The notes: generated by a model from the letters alone, not told the origin. 64,000 nucleotides of DNA from Tsuneonella deserti (GCF_014644315.1 NZ_BMKL01000001.1:1685001-1749000); one strand, 5' to 3'. Positions 17,593-27,073 are shown, numbered from the stretch's first letter. Made by a program: numbers and translations.

Positions 17593-18681
17593 ATGAAAGC
17601 CGCCGTACTGATCCAGCCCAAGCAGCCGCTCGAAATCGAGGAGCTGTCGATCTCCAAGCCGGGCCCGCATGAAGTGCTGATCCGCACCGCCGCCTGCGGT
17701 CTGTGCCATTCGGACCTCCACTTCATCGAAGGCAGCTATCCCCACGCCCTCCCCGCGGTACCGGGTCATGAAGCGGCGGGCATCGTCGAGGCGGTGGGAA
17801 GCGAAGTGCGCACGGTTAAGCCAGGCGACCACGTGGTTTCGTGCCTCTCGGCCTTCTGCGGGCACTGCGAATTCTGCGTCACCGGGCGCATGTCGCTGTG
17901 CCTCGGCGCCGAGACTCGCCGGGCGCAGCGCGAACCGCCGCGCATCACCCGTCCCGACGGCAGCATGGTCAACCAGATGCTCAACCTGTCGGCGTTTGCC
18001 GAGCAGATGCTGATCCACGAGCACGCCTGCGTGCGCATCGATCCGGAAATGCCGCTCGACCGTGCCGCGGTAATCGGCTGCGCGGTGACGACCGGCGCGG
18101 GCGCGGTGTTCAATGCAGCCAAGCTGGTTCCGGGAGAGACGGTGGCGGTGATCGGCTGCGGCGGCGTCGGCCTTGCGGCGATCAACGCGGCCAGGATCGC
18201 CGGCGCTGGGATGATCATCGCGTGCGACCCGGTCCCCGCCAAGCGCGAACTCGCAAAGGTGCTGGGCGCGACCCACGCCGTGGATGCCCTGGCTGACACC
18301 GCCGTCGAACAGGTGGTCGAGATCAGCCGCGGCGGCGTCGACCATGCGATCGAGGCGGTCGGCCGCCCCGCTTCGGCAGAGCTTGCCACCAAGGTCCTGC
18401 GCCGCGGCGGTACCGCTACGATTCTCGGCATGATGCCATTGGACTGCAAGGTTGGGCTGTCCGCGATGGATCTGCTCTCGGGCAAGAAGCTGCAGGGCGC
18501 GATCATGGGCAACAACCGGTTCCCGGTGGACCTGCCTCGCCTCGTTGATTTCTACATGCGCGGACTGCTCGATCTGGACACCATCATCGCTGAACGGATC
18601 CCGCTGACCGCGGTCAACGAAGGGTTCGAGAAGATGAAGCAGGCCGATAGCGCACGCAGCGTTATCGTGTTCGACCAATGA
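17593..18681 (+). CDS. Zinc-dependent alcohol dehydrogenase (MDR superfamily)
   Basis: Medium-chain dehydrogenase of 362 residues. Catalytic zinc residues are in GLCHSD (Cys38, His39) and PGHE (His59, Glu60); structural zinc cysteines are Cys89, Cys92, Cys95 and Cys103; the Rossmann motif is VIGCGGVGLAA. The type resembles class III-like NAD enzymes that oxidise alcohols or hydroxyacyl compounds. It is separated from the upstream dehydrogenase by a GC stem-loop and its TGA overlaps the kinase ATG, tying it to the ACAD11-like module. Confidence 0.92.
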   Translation: MKAAVLIQPKQPLEIEELSISKPGPHEVLIRTAACGLCHSDLHFIEGSYPHALPAVPGHEAAGIVEAVGSEVRTVKPGDHVVSCLSAFCGHCEFCVTGRMSLCLGAETRRAQREPPRITRPDGSMVNQMLNLSAFAEQMLIHEHACVRIDPEMPLDRAAVIGCAVTTGAGAVFNAAKLVPGETVAVIGCGGVGLAAINAARIAGAGMIIACDPVPAKRELAKVLGATHAVDALADTAVEQVVEISRGGVDHAIEAVGRPASAELATKVLRRGGTATILGMMPLDCKVGLSAMDLLSGKKLQGAIMGNNRFPVDLPRLVDFYMRGLLDLDTIIAERIPLTAVNEGFEKMKQADSARSVIVFDQ

Positions 18682-19769
18682 GCACGCCCAGCCCGGAAAT
18701 CGCGGACGCAACCGCTGCTTTCACCGGCACGGTTGAGCCGAGCGAAGCCGATCACCTCGACGAGGGCCGCCTGACCGAGTGGATGGAAGCCAACGTCGAG
18801 GGCTTCGAAGGTCCGCTGACGCAGGGCAAGTTCAAGGGCGGGCAGTCGAACCCGACTTACAAGCTCTCGACGCCCAGCAAGAGCTACGTCCTGCGCCGCA
18901 AGCCGTTCGGCCCCCTGCTGCCGAGCGCGCATGCCGTCGATCGCGAGTTCAAGGTCCAGTCGGGCCTGTACAAGACCGGCTTCCCGGTCGCCCGCCAGTT
19001 CGGCCTCTGCACCGACGATGCGGTCGTCGGATCGTGGTTCTACGTGATGGACATGGTCGATGGCCGGACCATCTGGGACGGCGCCATGCCGGGTGCTTCT
19101 TCCGACGAGCGGCGCGCGGTTTACAACGCGATGGTCGATACCCTCGCCAAGCTGCACAATACCGACATCGAGGCCGCGGGCCTTTCGGATTTCGGCAAGC
19201 CGGGCAACTACTTCGGGCGCCAGGTCGATAGGTGGACGAAACAGTACCGGCTCTCGGAGACCGAAACGCTGCCCTCGATGGAAAAGCTCATCGAATACCT
19301 TCCGGCCACCCTCCCCGAACAGACGCGGACCAGCGTGGTCCACGGCGATTACCGCATCGACAACATGATCTTTGCGAAAGATCGGCCCGAAGTGCTCGCG
19401 GTTCTGGACTGGGAGCTATCGACGCTGGGCGATCCCATGTCGGATTTCACCTACCTGTGCATGATGTACGTGACCGAGAACGGCGGCCGTTCGGGGGTGA
19501 TGGACCTCGACCGCAAGGCCCTCGGGATTCCCGAGCTCGAAGAAGTCGTCGAACGCTATTGCGCGGCCACCGGACGCACGGAAGTCCCGGACATGAACTG
19601 GTTCTTCGCCTACAACTTCTTCCGCCTCGCAGGCATCCTGCAGGGCATCAAGAAGCGGGTGATCGACGGCACGGCGAGTTCAGCCCACGCAAAAGCGCAG
19701 TCCGACCGCGTCGCGCCGCTCGCCGACAAAGCGTGGGAATTTGCGAGGAAAGCGGGCGCGGCGGGCTAG
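18678..19769 (+). CDS. ACAD11-type aminoglycoside-phosphotransferase-fold acyl-CoA kinase
   Basis: APH-fold kinase of 363 residues with the ACAD11 N-domain features: FKGGQSNPTYKL loop, YVLRRKPFG lysine strand, LLPSAHAVDREF, catalytic HGDYRIDNMIF and metal-binding LDWELSTLGDP. In human ACAD11 and bacterial LvaA this domain phosphorylates the 4-hydroxyl of a 4-hydroxyacyl-CoA. Together with the dehydrogenase at 16215 it makes a split version of ACAD11. Its 3' end overlaps the convergent protease gene by four bases. The exact substrate chain length is unknown. Confidence 0.88.
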   Translation: MSTPSPEIADATAAFTGTVEPSEADHLDEGRLTEWMEANVEGFEGPLTQGKFKGGQSNPTYKLSTPSKSYVLRRKPFGPLLPSAHAVDREFKVQSGLYKTGFPVARQFGLCTDDAVVGSWFYVMDMVDGRTIWDGAMPGASSDERRAVYNAMVDTLAKLHNTDIEAAGLSDFGKPGNYFGRQVDRWTKQYRLSETETLPSMEKLIEYLPATLPEQTRTSVVHGDYRIDNMIFAKDRPEVLAVLDWELSTLGDPMSDFTYLCMMYVTENGGRSGVMDLDRKALGIPELEEVVERYCAATGRTEVPDMNWFFAYNFFRLAGILQGIKKRVIDGTASSAHAKAQSDRVAPLADKAWEFARKAGAAG

Positions 19770-22141
19770 AACCGCTTTGCCCACTTTACCGCCACGCCCT
19801 TGTCGTCGGGCATGCTGGCAATGTTCCCGGGATCGGTCCGGTAATAAAGGCTTGCCGAAGCATCGCCGCCCAGCATCGGACCATGCCATGCCAGTTCGGT
19901 GTCGATTTCGCGTCCCTGCGGCGTCAGAGCTAGCGGCCTGGTGCCATAGGTCGTGGCCAGAGTCGCGTAGTCGTAGCCCACCGGCAGCAGCAGATTGAGG
20001 CCGCCGGATTCGACTCGCAGTGGTTGGGATACCCGCAGGCCGAGGCTGTCGAAGCGGCTCGTCACCCCCTGCTTGGTCAGGTCTGCCGACCAGCCGCGGC
20101 TGACGAAGTTCGATCCCGCGGCCACCGCGCCCACGCGGTCCGCCCGGGTCCAGCCCTGCCGCACCGCGCCGCCCAGCCGCCAACCGTCGCCCATCCGCCA
20201 TGCGGCATTGGCATCGAGGAACAGCGTGTCCGCCCCGCCCCCGCCGAAGGCATCGCTGAAATACGCGCCGAGGACGGTCCGTTGTTCGCTGAGCCAGGTC
20301 AGCCCGACCGCAGTATCGACATCGCCAAAGCGCCGATCCGCGGCGAGCGAGAAGCTGCTCAGCCCCCGTGCCTCGCGCTTCCGGTCGAAGCGCCCGTCCT
20401 GGATCTGCAGGTTGCCGAGCCAGGCCTTGCCCTGTTCGCTGCTGGCGGTCAGGCCCCACTTGCCGAGTTGCCGCCGGTAGGCGACCGACAGGTCTCCGCC
20501 TTCGGCAAAGCCTTTGTCCGCGCGGGCATCGCCGGCGATCAGGAACGCTGGCCGGTCCTGCCCCTGCAACTGCGCGACCAGACCTTCGGCCCGCTCGCGG
20601 AAGGCAAAGCCGATCTGCTGGTCCGGCGCGATCTTCAGCGCCACGCGGCCGGCAAGAACCCGCGCTATCTGCGCATCCTCGCGCGAAAGGCGCAGCGGCG
20701 CGATCCATTGCGACTGACCGTGAGATCCGTCAGTGAGAGTGAACGCCATGGACAGCGCGGGTCCGACCGCAGCCACCTGGCGGGACCCGGCATCGACCGC
20801 GCCCAGCAGCTTGGGCTGCACGCTGGCGCCGCGAAGTCCCGATCCCATGTCGTAATCGTAAGCGCGCGCATACTTGTCGAGCACCACCGCGCTCAAGGCT
20901 GTGCCGGCCGTGGCGTCGCCCATCGGACTCGAAGTGACAGCCGTCGTGTCGCCCAGCGGCACCGCGGTCGTGCTGCCGGCAAGCGTGGTGGTGCCCTTGG
21001 GCGCGAAGGCGTTGGCGATGTCGAGAATGCCGCGGCCGTACGTGGTATCCGTTCCCGCGGCCCCCGCATCGCGGGCGCTGATCAGCAGCAGCTCGACCAT
21101 CTGCGCGCCGGTCAGGTTGGGAAACGCCTGCTTCAGCAAGGCCACGGCACCGGAAATCTGCGGCGCCGAAAAGCTCGTGCCGGATACGAGGGTCACGAAA
21201 GTGCCGCTGGAGGTGGTCTCCGTGTAGAGCTTGCCGTCCTTGTACACGCAGCACACACGCTCACCCAGCGCGGAGAGGAAGTACTGCGCCTGGGAACCGG
21301 CCCGGTTGCTGAAGGCGGAGAACTGACCGGACTCGTTGACCGACCCGGCGATGATCACGTTCGCACCCCCGGCATTGCGCACGCCGGCGGCAAACGGGTT
21401 CGGCTGGTTCGGATCCACATCGGGATCGCTGCCGTCGCCTTCGTTACCCGCTGATACGATGATCACCACGCCCGCCGCAGTGGCGCGCTTGACCGAGTCC
21501 AGCAGCGCGCTGCTTGGCGAATCGCCACCAAGGCTGAGGTTGATGACGGTCGCGCCGGCGCTCACCGCGCGATCGATACCCGTGGCGATGTTGCGGTCGC
21601 TGAAGGAACAACCGTCTGTACCGGCGCAGCTTCCCGGCGTATCGGCCCGAAGCGCGATGATCTTCGCGCCATAGGCAATGCCGACGATGCCGGTATTGTC
21701 GCGTGCCGCTGCGGCCGTCATCGCGACCTGCGTACCGTGATCGTCGACCGCTTCCACGGTGCCGTTTCCTGCCACGTCGCGGCTGGCGCCATCGATGCGG
21801 CCGGCGAACTCGGGGCTGTCGGTATCGATCCCGGTATCGATCACTGCGATCTTTGCGCCGGCGCCGGTCACTCCGCGCGTCCACGCAGCCGTCGCATTGT
21901 GGAACTCGGGGCCATCGGAGCGCCTGTACTCGGCCGTGTCGAATGTCGCGGTGGAAGTCGTCGGCGCCGGAGGGGGAGCCGGCGTGGGCGTCGGCGTGGG
22001 AGCAGGGGTGGGCGCCGGAGGAGGCGCGCTGATCACTCCGCCGCCACCACCGCTCCCGCCTCCGCATGCGGACAGCATTGCAAGCGCGCCTAGTGCGCAG
22101 CCAAGATGCAGCCGCGGCGCGCGGCACAAGCGGGTGGTCAT
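19766..22141 (-). CDS. Lipidated subtilisin-like protease with probable autotransporter barrel
   Basis: Secreted S8 protease of 791 residues. The signal ends in a lipobox LSAC (Cys26) followed by Gly-rich and Pro/Thr linkers to residue 62. The catalytic triad is Asp102 (AVIDTGID), His135 (DDHGTQVA) and Ser323 (SGTSFSAP), with oxyanion Asn233 (SAGNEG). Residues from about 500 to the end look like amphipathic strands and finish with a terminal Phe (VKWAKRF), as in outer-membrane barrels. This combination resembles neisserial NalP, a lipoprotein autotransporter protease. Barrel assignment is inference. Confidence 0.85.
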   Translation of the reverse strand: MTTRLCRAPRLHLGCALGALAMLSACGGGSGGGGGVISAPPPAPTPAPTPTPTPAPPPAPTTSTATFDTAEYRRSDGPEFHNATAAWTRGVTGAGAKIAVIDTGIDTDSPEFAGRIDGASRDVAGNGTVEAVDDHGTQVAMTAAAARDNTGIVGIAYGAKIIALRADTPGSCAGTDGCSFSDRNIATGIDRAVSAGATVINLSLGGDSPSSALLDSVKRATAAGVVIIVSAGNEGDGSDPDVDPNQPNPFAAGVRNAGGANVIIAGSVNESGQFSAFSNRAGSQAQYFLSALGERVCCVYKDGKLYTETTSSGTFVTLVSGTSFSAPQISGAVALLKQAFPNLTGAQMVELLLISARDAGAAGTDTTYGRGILDIANAFAPKGTTTLAGSTTAVPLGDTTAVTSSPMGDATAGTALSAVVLDKYARAYDYDMGSGLRGASVQPKLLGAVDAGSRQVAAVGPALSMAFTLTDGSHGQSQWIAPLRLSREDAQIARVLAGRVALKIAPDQQIGFAFRERAEGLVAQLQGQDRPAFLIAGDARADKGFAEGGDLSVAYRRQLGKWGLTASSEQGKAWLGNLQIQDGRFDRKREARGLSSFSLAADRRFGDVDTAVGLTWLSEQRTVLGAYFSDAFGGGGADTLFLDANAAWRMGDGWRLGGAVRQGWTRADRVGAVAAGSNFVSRGWSADLTKQGVTSRFDSLGLRVSQPLRVESGGLNLLLPVGYDYATLATTYGTRPLALTPQGREIDTELAWHGPMLGGDASASLYYRTDPGNIASMPDDKGVAVKWAKRF

Positions 22142-22310
22142 GTCGGTTGCGTCCCCGAAGTGAGCTGGCGGTCATATCAGGGAACGCATAACCCTCGGGT
22201 GAACGTCCTGTTCGGCAGAAGAGCAGGAAGCGCGCCCGCCCCGTCACTGGCGGCTTGCCCGCGGGGTTTGCCACGGGTAGCCCGCCACCGACCTAACGGG
22301 AGCCTGAACC

Positions 22311-23150
22311 ATGACCGCCGACCTTGAAGCCGCCATCGATCAAGCGTGGGAAGACCGCGCCAGCGTCACCCCGGCGAGCGCCGCGATCCGCTCGTCGGTC
22401 GAACAGGCGCTGGAGCTTCTGGACAGCGGCCGCGCCCGGGTTGCGCAGCCGGATGGAAATGGCGGCTGGCAGGTCAACCAGTGGTTGAAGAAGGCCGTGC
22501 TGTTGAGCTTCCGCCTGAACGACAACGCGGTGATCGACGGCGGCAGCGGCGGCGCGCCCGCGTTCGACAAGGTTCCCTCCAAGTTTGCCGGCTGGGGCGA
22601 GAACCGGTTCCGCGAGGCAGGCTTCCGGGTGGTGCCGGGCGCGGTGGTCCGGCGCGGGGCCCACATCGGACGCGGAGCCGTCCTGATGCCGAGCTTTGTA
22701 AACATCGGCGCCTATGTCGGTGAAAACACGATGGTCGATACCTGGGCGACCGTCGGCAGCTGCGCCCAGATCGGCGCGGGGGTGCACATTTCCGGCGGTG
22801 CGGGCATCGGGGGGGTGCTGGAACCCTTACAGGCAGATCCGGTGATTATCGGTGACGGCGCGTTCATCGGCGCGCGCTCGGAAGTCGCCGAGGGCGTGCG
22901 CGTCGGCGAAGGCGCGGTCCTTTCGATGGGCGTCTATCTTGGCGCCTCGACCAAGATCGTCGATCGGGCGACGGGAGAGGTGCACATGGGCAAGGTGCCG
23001 CCTTACGCGGTGGTCGTCCCGGGCGCGCTTCCCGGAAAGCCGCTGCCCGACGGAAGCACCGGCCCCAGTCTCTACTGCGCGGTGATCGTCAAGACGGTCG
23101 ATGCGCAGACCCGCGCCAAGACCGGCATAAACGAGCTGCTCCGCGACTAG
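22311..23150 (+). CDS. dapD: 2,3,4,5-tetrahydropyridine-2,6-dicarboxylate N-succinyltransferase
   Basis: DapD transfers succinyl from succinyl-CoA to tetrahydrodipicolinate in the succinylase branch of lysine and diaminopimelate synthesis. The 279-residue protein has the N-terminal helical domain and the left-handed beta-helix of hexapeptide repeats, including [20 protein letters not shown] and the [15 protein letters not shown] segment. A GGGAG lies upstream of the ATG. The preceding 169-base gap is the divergent promoter region shared with the protease; I see no clear operator there. Confidence 0.96.
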   Translation: MTADLEAAIDQAWEDRASVTPASAAIRSSVEQALELLDSGRARVAQPDGNGGWQVNQWLKKAVLLSFRLNDNAVIDGGSGGAPAFDKVPSKFAGWGENRFREAGFRVVPGAVVRRGAHIGRGAVLMPSFVNIGAYVGENTMVDTWATVGSCAQIGAGVHISGGAGIGGVLEPLQADPVIIGDGAFIGARSEVAEGVRVGEGAVLSMGVYLGASTKIVDRATGEVHMGKVPPYAVVVPGALPGKPLPDGSTGPSLYCAVIVKTVDAQTRAKTGINELLRD

Positions 23151-23203
23151 GAACCCCCCGCCCCGCCAACCGTAGAACCGGAAGGAACAAGGGAACCGGT
23201 TAA

Positions 23204-23566
23204 ATGGAACAGCGGGGCGACGAAATTCACGCAACGGCGACGGAGGCGACCGGCGCGTCGCGCGAAGGGGTGGTCCGCTGGGTGCTGGGCGTTGGCCTTG
23301 TCCTCATCGTGCTCGCCTTTGCCATCATCGTGTTCGGCGGCGCGCTGTCGCAGGACGACGGCCCCGACAGCCAGGTCAATGTCAGCCGTGAGATGGCGGA
23401 CCAGGAGAGCCAGGCAAGCCAGCGCGATGGCGAGCCGCGACCGCCAGCCTTCGGCGAACAGGCGGGCCCAACGCAATCTTCGAACTCCGCCCAAGATCCG
23501 GCCCCAGCCGCTTCCTCCACTCCCGGTGACGCTCCCGCGGGCGATCCGAAGCCCGACGCGCAATAA
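23204..23566 (+). CDS. Single-pass membrane protein of unknown function
   Basis: The 120-residue product has a short cytoplasmic N-terminus, one membrane helix at about residues 25-46 (VLGVGLVLIVLAFAIIVFGG) and a hydrophilic Pro/Ala/Gln-rich tail that is probably disordered and periplasmic. No domain is recognised. Its TAA overlaps the next ATG (TAATG), so it is coupled to the DUF2945 gene. Confidence 0.6.
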   Translation: MEQRGDEIHATATEATGASREGVVRWVLGVGLVLIVLAFAIIVFGGALSQDDGPDSQVNVSREMADQESQASQRDGEPRPPAFGEQAGPTQSSNSAQDPAPAASSTPGDAPAGDPKPDAQ

Positions 23567-23790
23567 TGATGCCGGAGTCCAGCTTTCGCAAGGGCCAGCA
23601 AGTTCGCTGGCAATGGAGCGGAAGCAAGGCCTCCGGCAAGATCGTCGAGCGGTTCGATCGGCGCGTCCAGCGCACGATCAAGGGATCGAAGATCGTCCGC
23701 AACGGATCGAACGAGGATCCCGCGTACCTTGTCGAGCAGGCGGACGGCGATCGAGTTCTCAAGCTCGGATCGGAGTTGGAGGGGGCTTAG
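23566..23790 (+). CDS. DUF2945 (HVA1/TUDOR-like) small protein
   Basis: The 74-residue protein has the pattern of the DUF2945 'hypervirulence associated' TUDOR-like family: FRKGQQVRWQWSGSKASGKI, a basic central strand and PAYLVEQADGDRVLKL. These are small beta-barrel proteins of unknown role, often encoded beside other stress or seed-like small proteins in alphaproteobacteria. A second ATG directly follows the first, so either may be used. Confidence 0.75.
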   Translation: MMPESSFRKGQQVRWQWSGSKASGKIVERFDRRVQRTIKGSKIVRNGSNEDPAYLVEQADGDRVLKLGSELEGA

Positions 23791-23803
23791 GAGAACTTGC
23801 ACC

Positions 23804-23992
23804 ATGCCAGCCAAGTCGAAAGCACAGCAGAAGGCAGCCGGAGCCGCCCTGTCCGCCAAGCGCGGAGACACGAAGGTCAAGGACCTGCAGGGCGCATCCA
23901 AGGGCATGTACAAGTCGATGAGCGAGAACGAGTTGGAGGATATCGCCGAGACGAAACGCAAGGGCCTGCCCGACAAGAAATCGGACAACTGA
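23804..23992 (+). CDS. DUF3008 small protein
   Basis: This 62-residue, Lys-rich protein starts at the ATG 23804 after a good TAGGAG. MPAKSKAQQKAAGAAL and the SKGMYKSMSENELEDIA segment followed by a basic end are diagnostic of DUF3008. Function is unknown; composition is like small disordered nucleic-acid-binding or stress proteins. It follows the DUF2945 gene by 13 bases and they are probably co-transcribed. Confidence 0.8.
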   Translation: MPAKSKAQQKAAGAALSAKRGDTKVKDLQGASKGMYKSMSENELEDIAETKRKGLPDKKSDN

Positions 23993-23996
23993 GGCC

Positions 23997-24443
23997 ATGG
24001 GGGCGGGAGATCCGCCCGGATCCCGCAACTCTCCACTGGAACGCTTCCTGCTCGCCCAATCGGGCGGGGTTTACGAGCGCGCGCTTGAGGAACTGGGAGC
24101 AGGGAGAAAGCGGAGCCACTGGATGTGGTTCGTCTTTCCGCAGCTCGCCGGCCTGGGCCGCAGCGAGATGGCGGCCAACTATGCCATCGCCGACCTTGCC
24201 GAAGCGCGAGCATACCTTGGCCACCCGGTTCTCGGTTCACGGATCGTAGAATGCACTGGCACGGTCCTGCGCTGGGGTAACCGCCGTTCGGCCGAAGCGA
24301 TCTTCGGCAATACCGACGCGATGAAGCTCAGGAGTTCGCTCACGCTGTTCGAGCGCGCGTCCGAAAGCAAAGAACCGTTCTCCATTGCGCTCGAGACGTT
24401 TTTCGCTGGCGAGCGCGACCGGGCCACGCTCTGCATGCTTTGA
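23997..24443 (+). CDS. DUF1810 family protein
   Basis: The 148-residue protein contains the family pattern LERFLLAQSGGVYERALEEL, then KRSHWMWFVFPQLAGLG and AEARAYLGHPVLGSRIVEC. DUF1810 proteins (YP_-type, Calpastatin-like by old naming) are cytoplasmic and have no agreed activity, though they resemble ADP-ribose-linked ORFs in some genomes. It ends 14 bases before the convergent dipeptidase. Confidence 0.85.
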   Translation: MGAGDPPGSRNSPLERFLLAQSGGVYERALEELGAGRKRSHWMWFVFPQLAGLGRSEMAANYAIADLAEARAYLGHPVLGSRIVECTGTVLRWGNRRSAEAIFGNTDAMKLRSSLTLFERASESKEPFSIALETFFAGERDRATLCML

Positions 24444-24457
24444 CGGGTCGAAACCGC

Positions 24458-25715
24458 CTAGAACGCGGTCGCACTCTCGATCGGCGGATCGAACCTGTGC
24501 GCTGCCGAGTAGGCCTCGGCACTGCGAAGAACCCTGGCGATGTTACGACTTGAAATCTTTTCCAGATCGGCCCGGCCGTAGCCGCGCCGCGCCAGCTCGG
24601 TGAACAGCACGGGATACCCGGACACGTCTTCGGCGCCGACTGGACCGGTCTCCATCCCGTCGTAATCACCGCCCAGCCCGATGTGATCGATGCCGGCGAC
24701 CTGCCTGAGATGATCGATGTGATCCGCCCAGTCGGCAACCGTCGCCCTTACCTCCGGGTGGCTGGCGTTCCACTTGGCGAATTCTCCTGCCACCGTTGCC
24801 GGGTCGCCGGGCCAAAGCGACTTGAGGCGAGCTTCCTCCGCCGCCTGCTCGGCGCTCCACTGACGACGCTTTTCGCTGAGGAACGTCGGAAAACCCACTG
24901 CCATGACGATCCCGCCGTTATCCTTCAGCTTTGGCAAGCACGCTGTCCGGCACATTGCGGGGGTGGCCGTCGATCGCGCGTGCGCCGGAGTGGCTGAAGA
25001 TTACCGGCGCCTTCGCCACATCGAGCGCGTCCAGCATCGTCGCCTCGCTGGTGTGGCTGAGGTCGACCAGCATCCCGATGCGGTTCATCTCGCGCACGAC
25101 GTCGCGGCCGAACGCAGTCAGACCGTCATGTGCGGGAGCATCGGTGGCGCTGTCGGCCCACGGAGTATTCCTCGAATGAGTGAGCGTCATGTAACGCGCG
25201 CCAAGCGCGTACATCTGGCGCAACACGCCCAGGCTGGACCCGATCGAGTGCCCGCCTTCCATCCCGATCAGCGAAGCCACCCTGCCCGCCTTCATCGCAC
25301 GCTCGGCACCGTCTGCGGTCGTCACGAACTCCATTCGCGCGGGATGGCGCGCAATGATCCGCTTCATCACGTCGATCTGCTCGAGCGTCGCCTGGACGGC
25401 CTGTTGCTCGGAAAGGCCCGCGTCGACGTAAACGGACCAGAACTGCCCGTCGAGGCGCCCTTTCGCGATGCGCGCGAGGTCGGTGTGCATGGCCCCCTTG
25501 CCGGTAGAGGCATCGGCGGTCCCGCTGGTTTCTGCGAAGTCGAGATCGGCGATGACGTTTCGGTATCGCTCGCGCAGTTGCTCGGGCACATCGTTGTGCC
25601 CGTCCCAAACGGGCGCGGCCTTGAGCGCCGCTTCGGCAACCCTTTGGGGACTGGGAGCGGCGTGAGCGACGCCCGCCAAGAACAGGGCGGCCAACGCGAA
25701 TGGCATGAACTTCAT
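24458..25715 (-). pseudogene. M19 membrane dipeptidase, broken by a one-base frameshift
   Basis: Two frames together encode an M19 (renal dipeptidase) enzyme. The first, 25715 to 24918, has a signal peptide ([19 protein letters not shown]) and zinc-site motifs DGHND, GMEGGH, VDLSHTS and FSHSGARA. The second continues from about 24930 down to 24458 with [13 protein letters not shown] and GGDYDGM. The homologous joint is VLAK-LKDNGG; one extra A in AAA at 24930-24932 (minus strand) breaks it, and the first frame ends at once. Total length is 3x419+1 bases. It is a recent lesion or an assembly error, since both halves remain intact. The ATG overlaps the DUF72 stop. Confidence 0.85.
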
Positions 25716-26515
25716 CCGGTTTCCCCAATTCGTCCGGCAAGCGCGATGGCCGCGGCCGGGGCCCGCTCCTTCGCGCCGTTGATCATCATGGCGAAGACGT
25801 CGCCCGCACAGCCTTCGCTATTCGCGGGATCGCCGGCGTGCGGCAATTCCCGCACGACCTTTCCTTCGTGCCAGGCGCGGCAGACCCGCGCGAGACGATC
25901 GAGGTCGCGAGGCGCGTAGCCAGTTGCGCAATCGCTGTGCAGGCGCTGGAGCCGCATGTAGCTGAAGTCCGCCGTGCGGTCGCCGATCGGCGTGCGATCC
26001 TCGTCTTCGGAATAGACGATGGCCACTCGCGCCGCGCGTGCCAGTTCGACGAATTCCTCGCAGGCAAAGCTTTCGTGCCCCACCTCGACGGCATGGCGAA
26101 GCGGCAACCCGGCGTGCGTGCGCGGCAGAAGCGCGAAGAAGCCGCGCACGTCATCGGGCTCGAACCTCTTCCCGACCGCAAGCTGCCATACGATCGGGCC
26201 CAGCTTGTCACCAAGTTCCACGAACCCCTGCTCGAGAAATCGCGGGAGCGCCTGATCAGCCGTGACGAGGACCTTGCGGTTGGTGATGTAGCGCGAGCCT
26301 TTCAGGCTGAAGACGAAGCCGGGCGGCGCGACTTCTCGCCAGGCAGCGAAATTCTCCGGCTTCTGCAGCCGGTAGAACGTGGCGTTGATCTCGATGGCGG
26401 CGACGGCGCGCGTCGCAAACGCCTGCTCGTCTGCCTGGCGCAGCCCTTTGGGATAGAAAGTGCCGCCCCGCCAGGCGGGGTAGGTCCAGCCGCCGATGCC
26501 TGTGCGGATCGTCAT
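25712..26515 (-). CDS. DUF72 family protein
   Basis: TIM-barrel-like DUF72 (YecE-type) protein of 267 residues, starting at the ATG 26515 with [17 protein letters not shown]. Typical segments are the [20 protein letters not shown] strand, [13 protein letters not shown] and the C-terminal [15 protein letters not shown]. Function is not established. Its stop overlaps the dipeptidase start as ATGA, so the two are coupled, and it diverges from the PPOX-like gene over an 87-base gap. Confidence 0.9.
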   Translation of the reverse strand: MTIRTGIGGWTYPAWRGGTFYPKGLRQADEQAFATRAVAAIEINATFYRLQKPENFAAWREVAPPGFVFSLKGSRYITNRKVLVTADQALPRFLEQGFVELGDKLGPIVWQLAVGKRFEPDDVRGFFALLPRTHAGLPLRHAVEVGHESFACEEFVELARAARVAIVYSEDEDRTPIGDRTADFSYMRLQRLHSDCATGYAPRDLDRLARVCRAWHEGKVVRELPHAGDPANSEGCAGDVFAMMINGAKERAPAAAIALAGRIGETG

Positions 26516-26602
26516 CGCAAGGGTGATAGGGCGGGCGATCCGATCGTGCCACTGGAACCGGGTGGTCGTGCGAGGTTTCATCTCTTGAAGGAGAAATTCC
26601 GC

Positions 26603-27073
26603 ATGACGAAGACCCTGGCCGACATCTCGGAGGCGATGAAGTCGATCGACTTCTGCACACTCGCCACGCACTCACCCGGCGGCACGATCGGCGCGCGTCC
26701 GATGAGCAACAACAGCGAAGTCGAATACGATGGCGACGCCTGGTTCTTCACTTACCAGGACCGGCAAATGGTCGCGGACATCGAACGCGACGCCAACGTG
26801 GGCCTGACATATCTCGGCAGCGCGGGGCTCAAGGGAATTCTCGGCGCCCCCGGCCAGTTCATCCATGTCGAAGGCAAGGCTGAGGTGATCCGCGACAAGA
26901 CCCGCTTCGCGGAGCACTGGGACAAGTCGCTCGATCGCTGGTTCCCGCAGGGGATCGACACCCCCGGCGCCGTCATGTTGAAAGTCAGGGCGACCCGCAT
27001 CCATTACTGGGATGGAGAAGACGAAGGCGAAGTATCGCTTCCAGACCGCTCGGTGTGGAACGAGGGCCCTTGA
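26603..27073 (+). CDS. Pyridoxamine 5'-phosphate oxidase-like (general stress protein 26 type)
   Basis: Split-barrel flavin-binding fold protein of 156 residues beginning at the ATG 26603, with a clear AAGGAGA site. The pattern CTLATHSPGGTIGARPMS, then WFFTYQDRQMVADIERD and a C-terminal RIHYWDGEDEGE matches the COG3871/GS26 group, which binds FMN, FAD or F420-like cofactors and has loosely defined roles in stress. The frame extends far upstream, antisense to DUF72, and this extension is not coding. Confidence 0.88.
   Translation: MTKTLADISEAMKSIDFCTLATHSPGGTIGARPMSNNSEVEYDGDAWFFTYQDRQMVADIERDANVGLTYLGSAGLKGILGAPGQFIHVEGKAEVIRDKTRFAEHWDKSLDRWFPQGIDTPGAVMLKVRATRIHYWDGEDEGEVSLPDRSVWNEGP

Noticed and set aside
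24918..24945. Programmed frameshift in the dipeptidase
   Set aside because: The site AAAG lacks a known slippery heptamer or +1 stop-shift motif; an indel is simpler.
25838..26602. Long plus-strand extension of the PPOX-like gene
   Set aside because: Antisense to DUF72; the ATG at 26603 has an AAGGAGA site and the known N-terminus.
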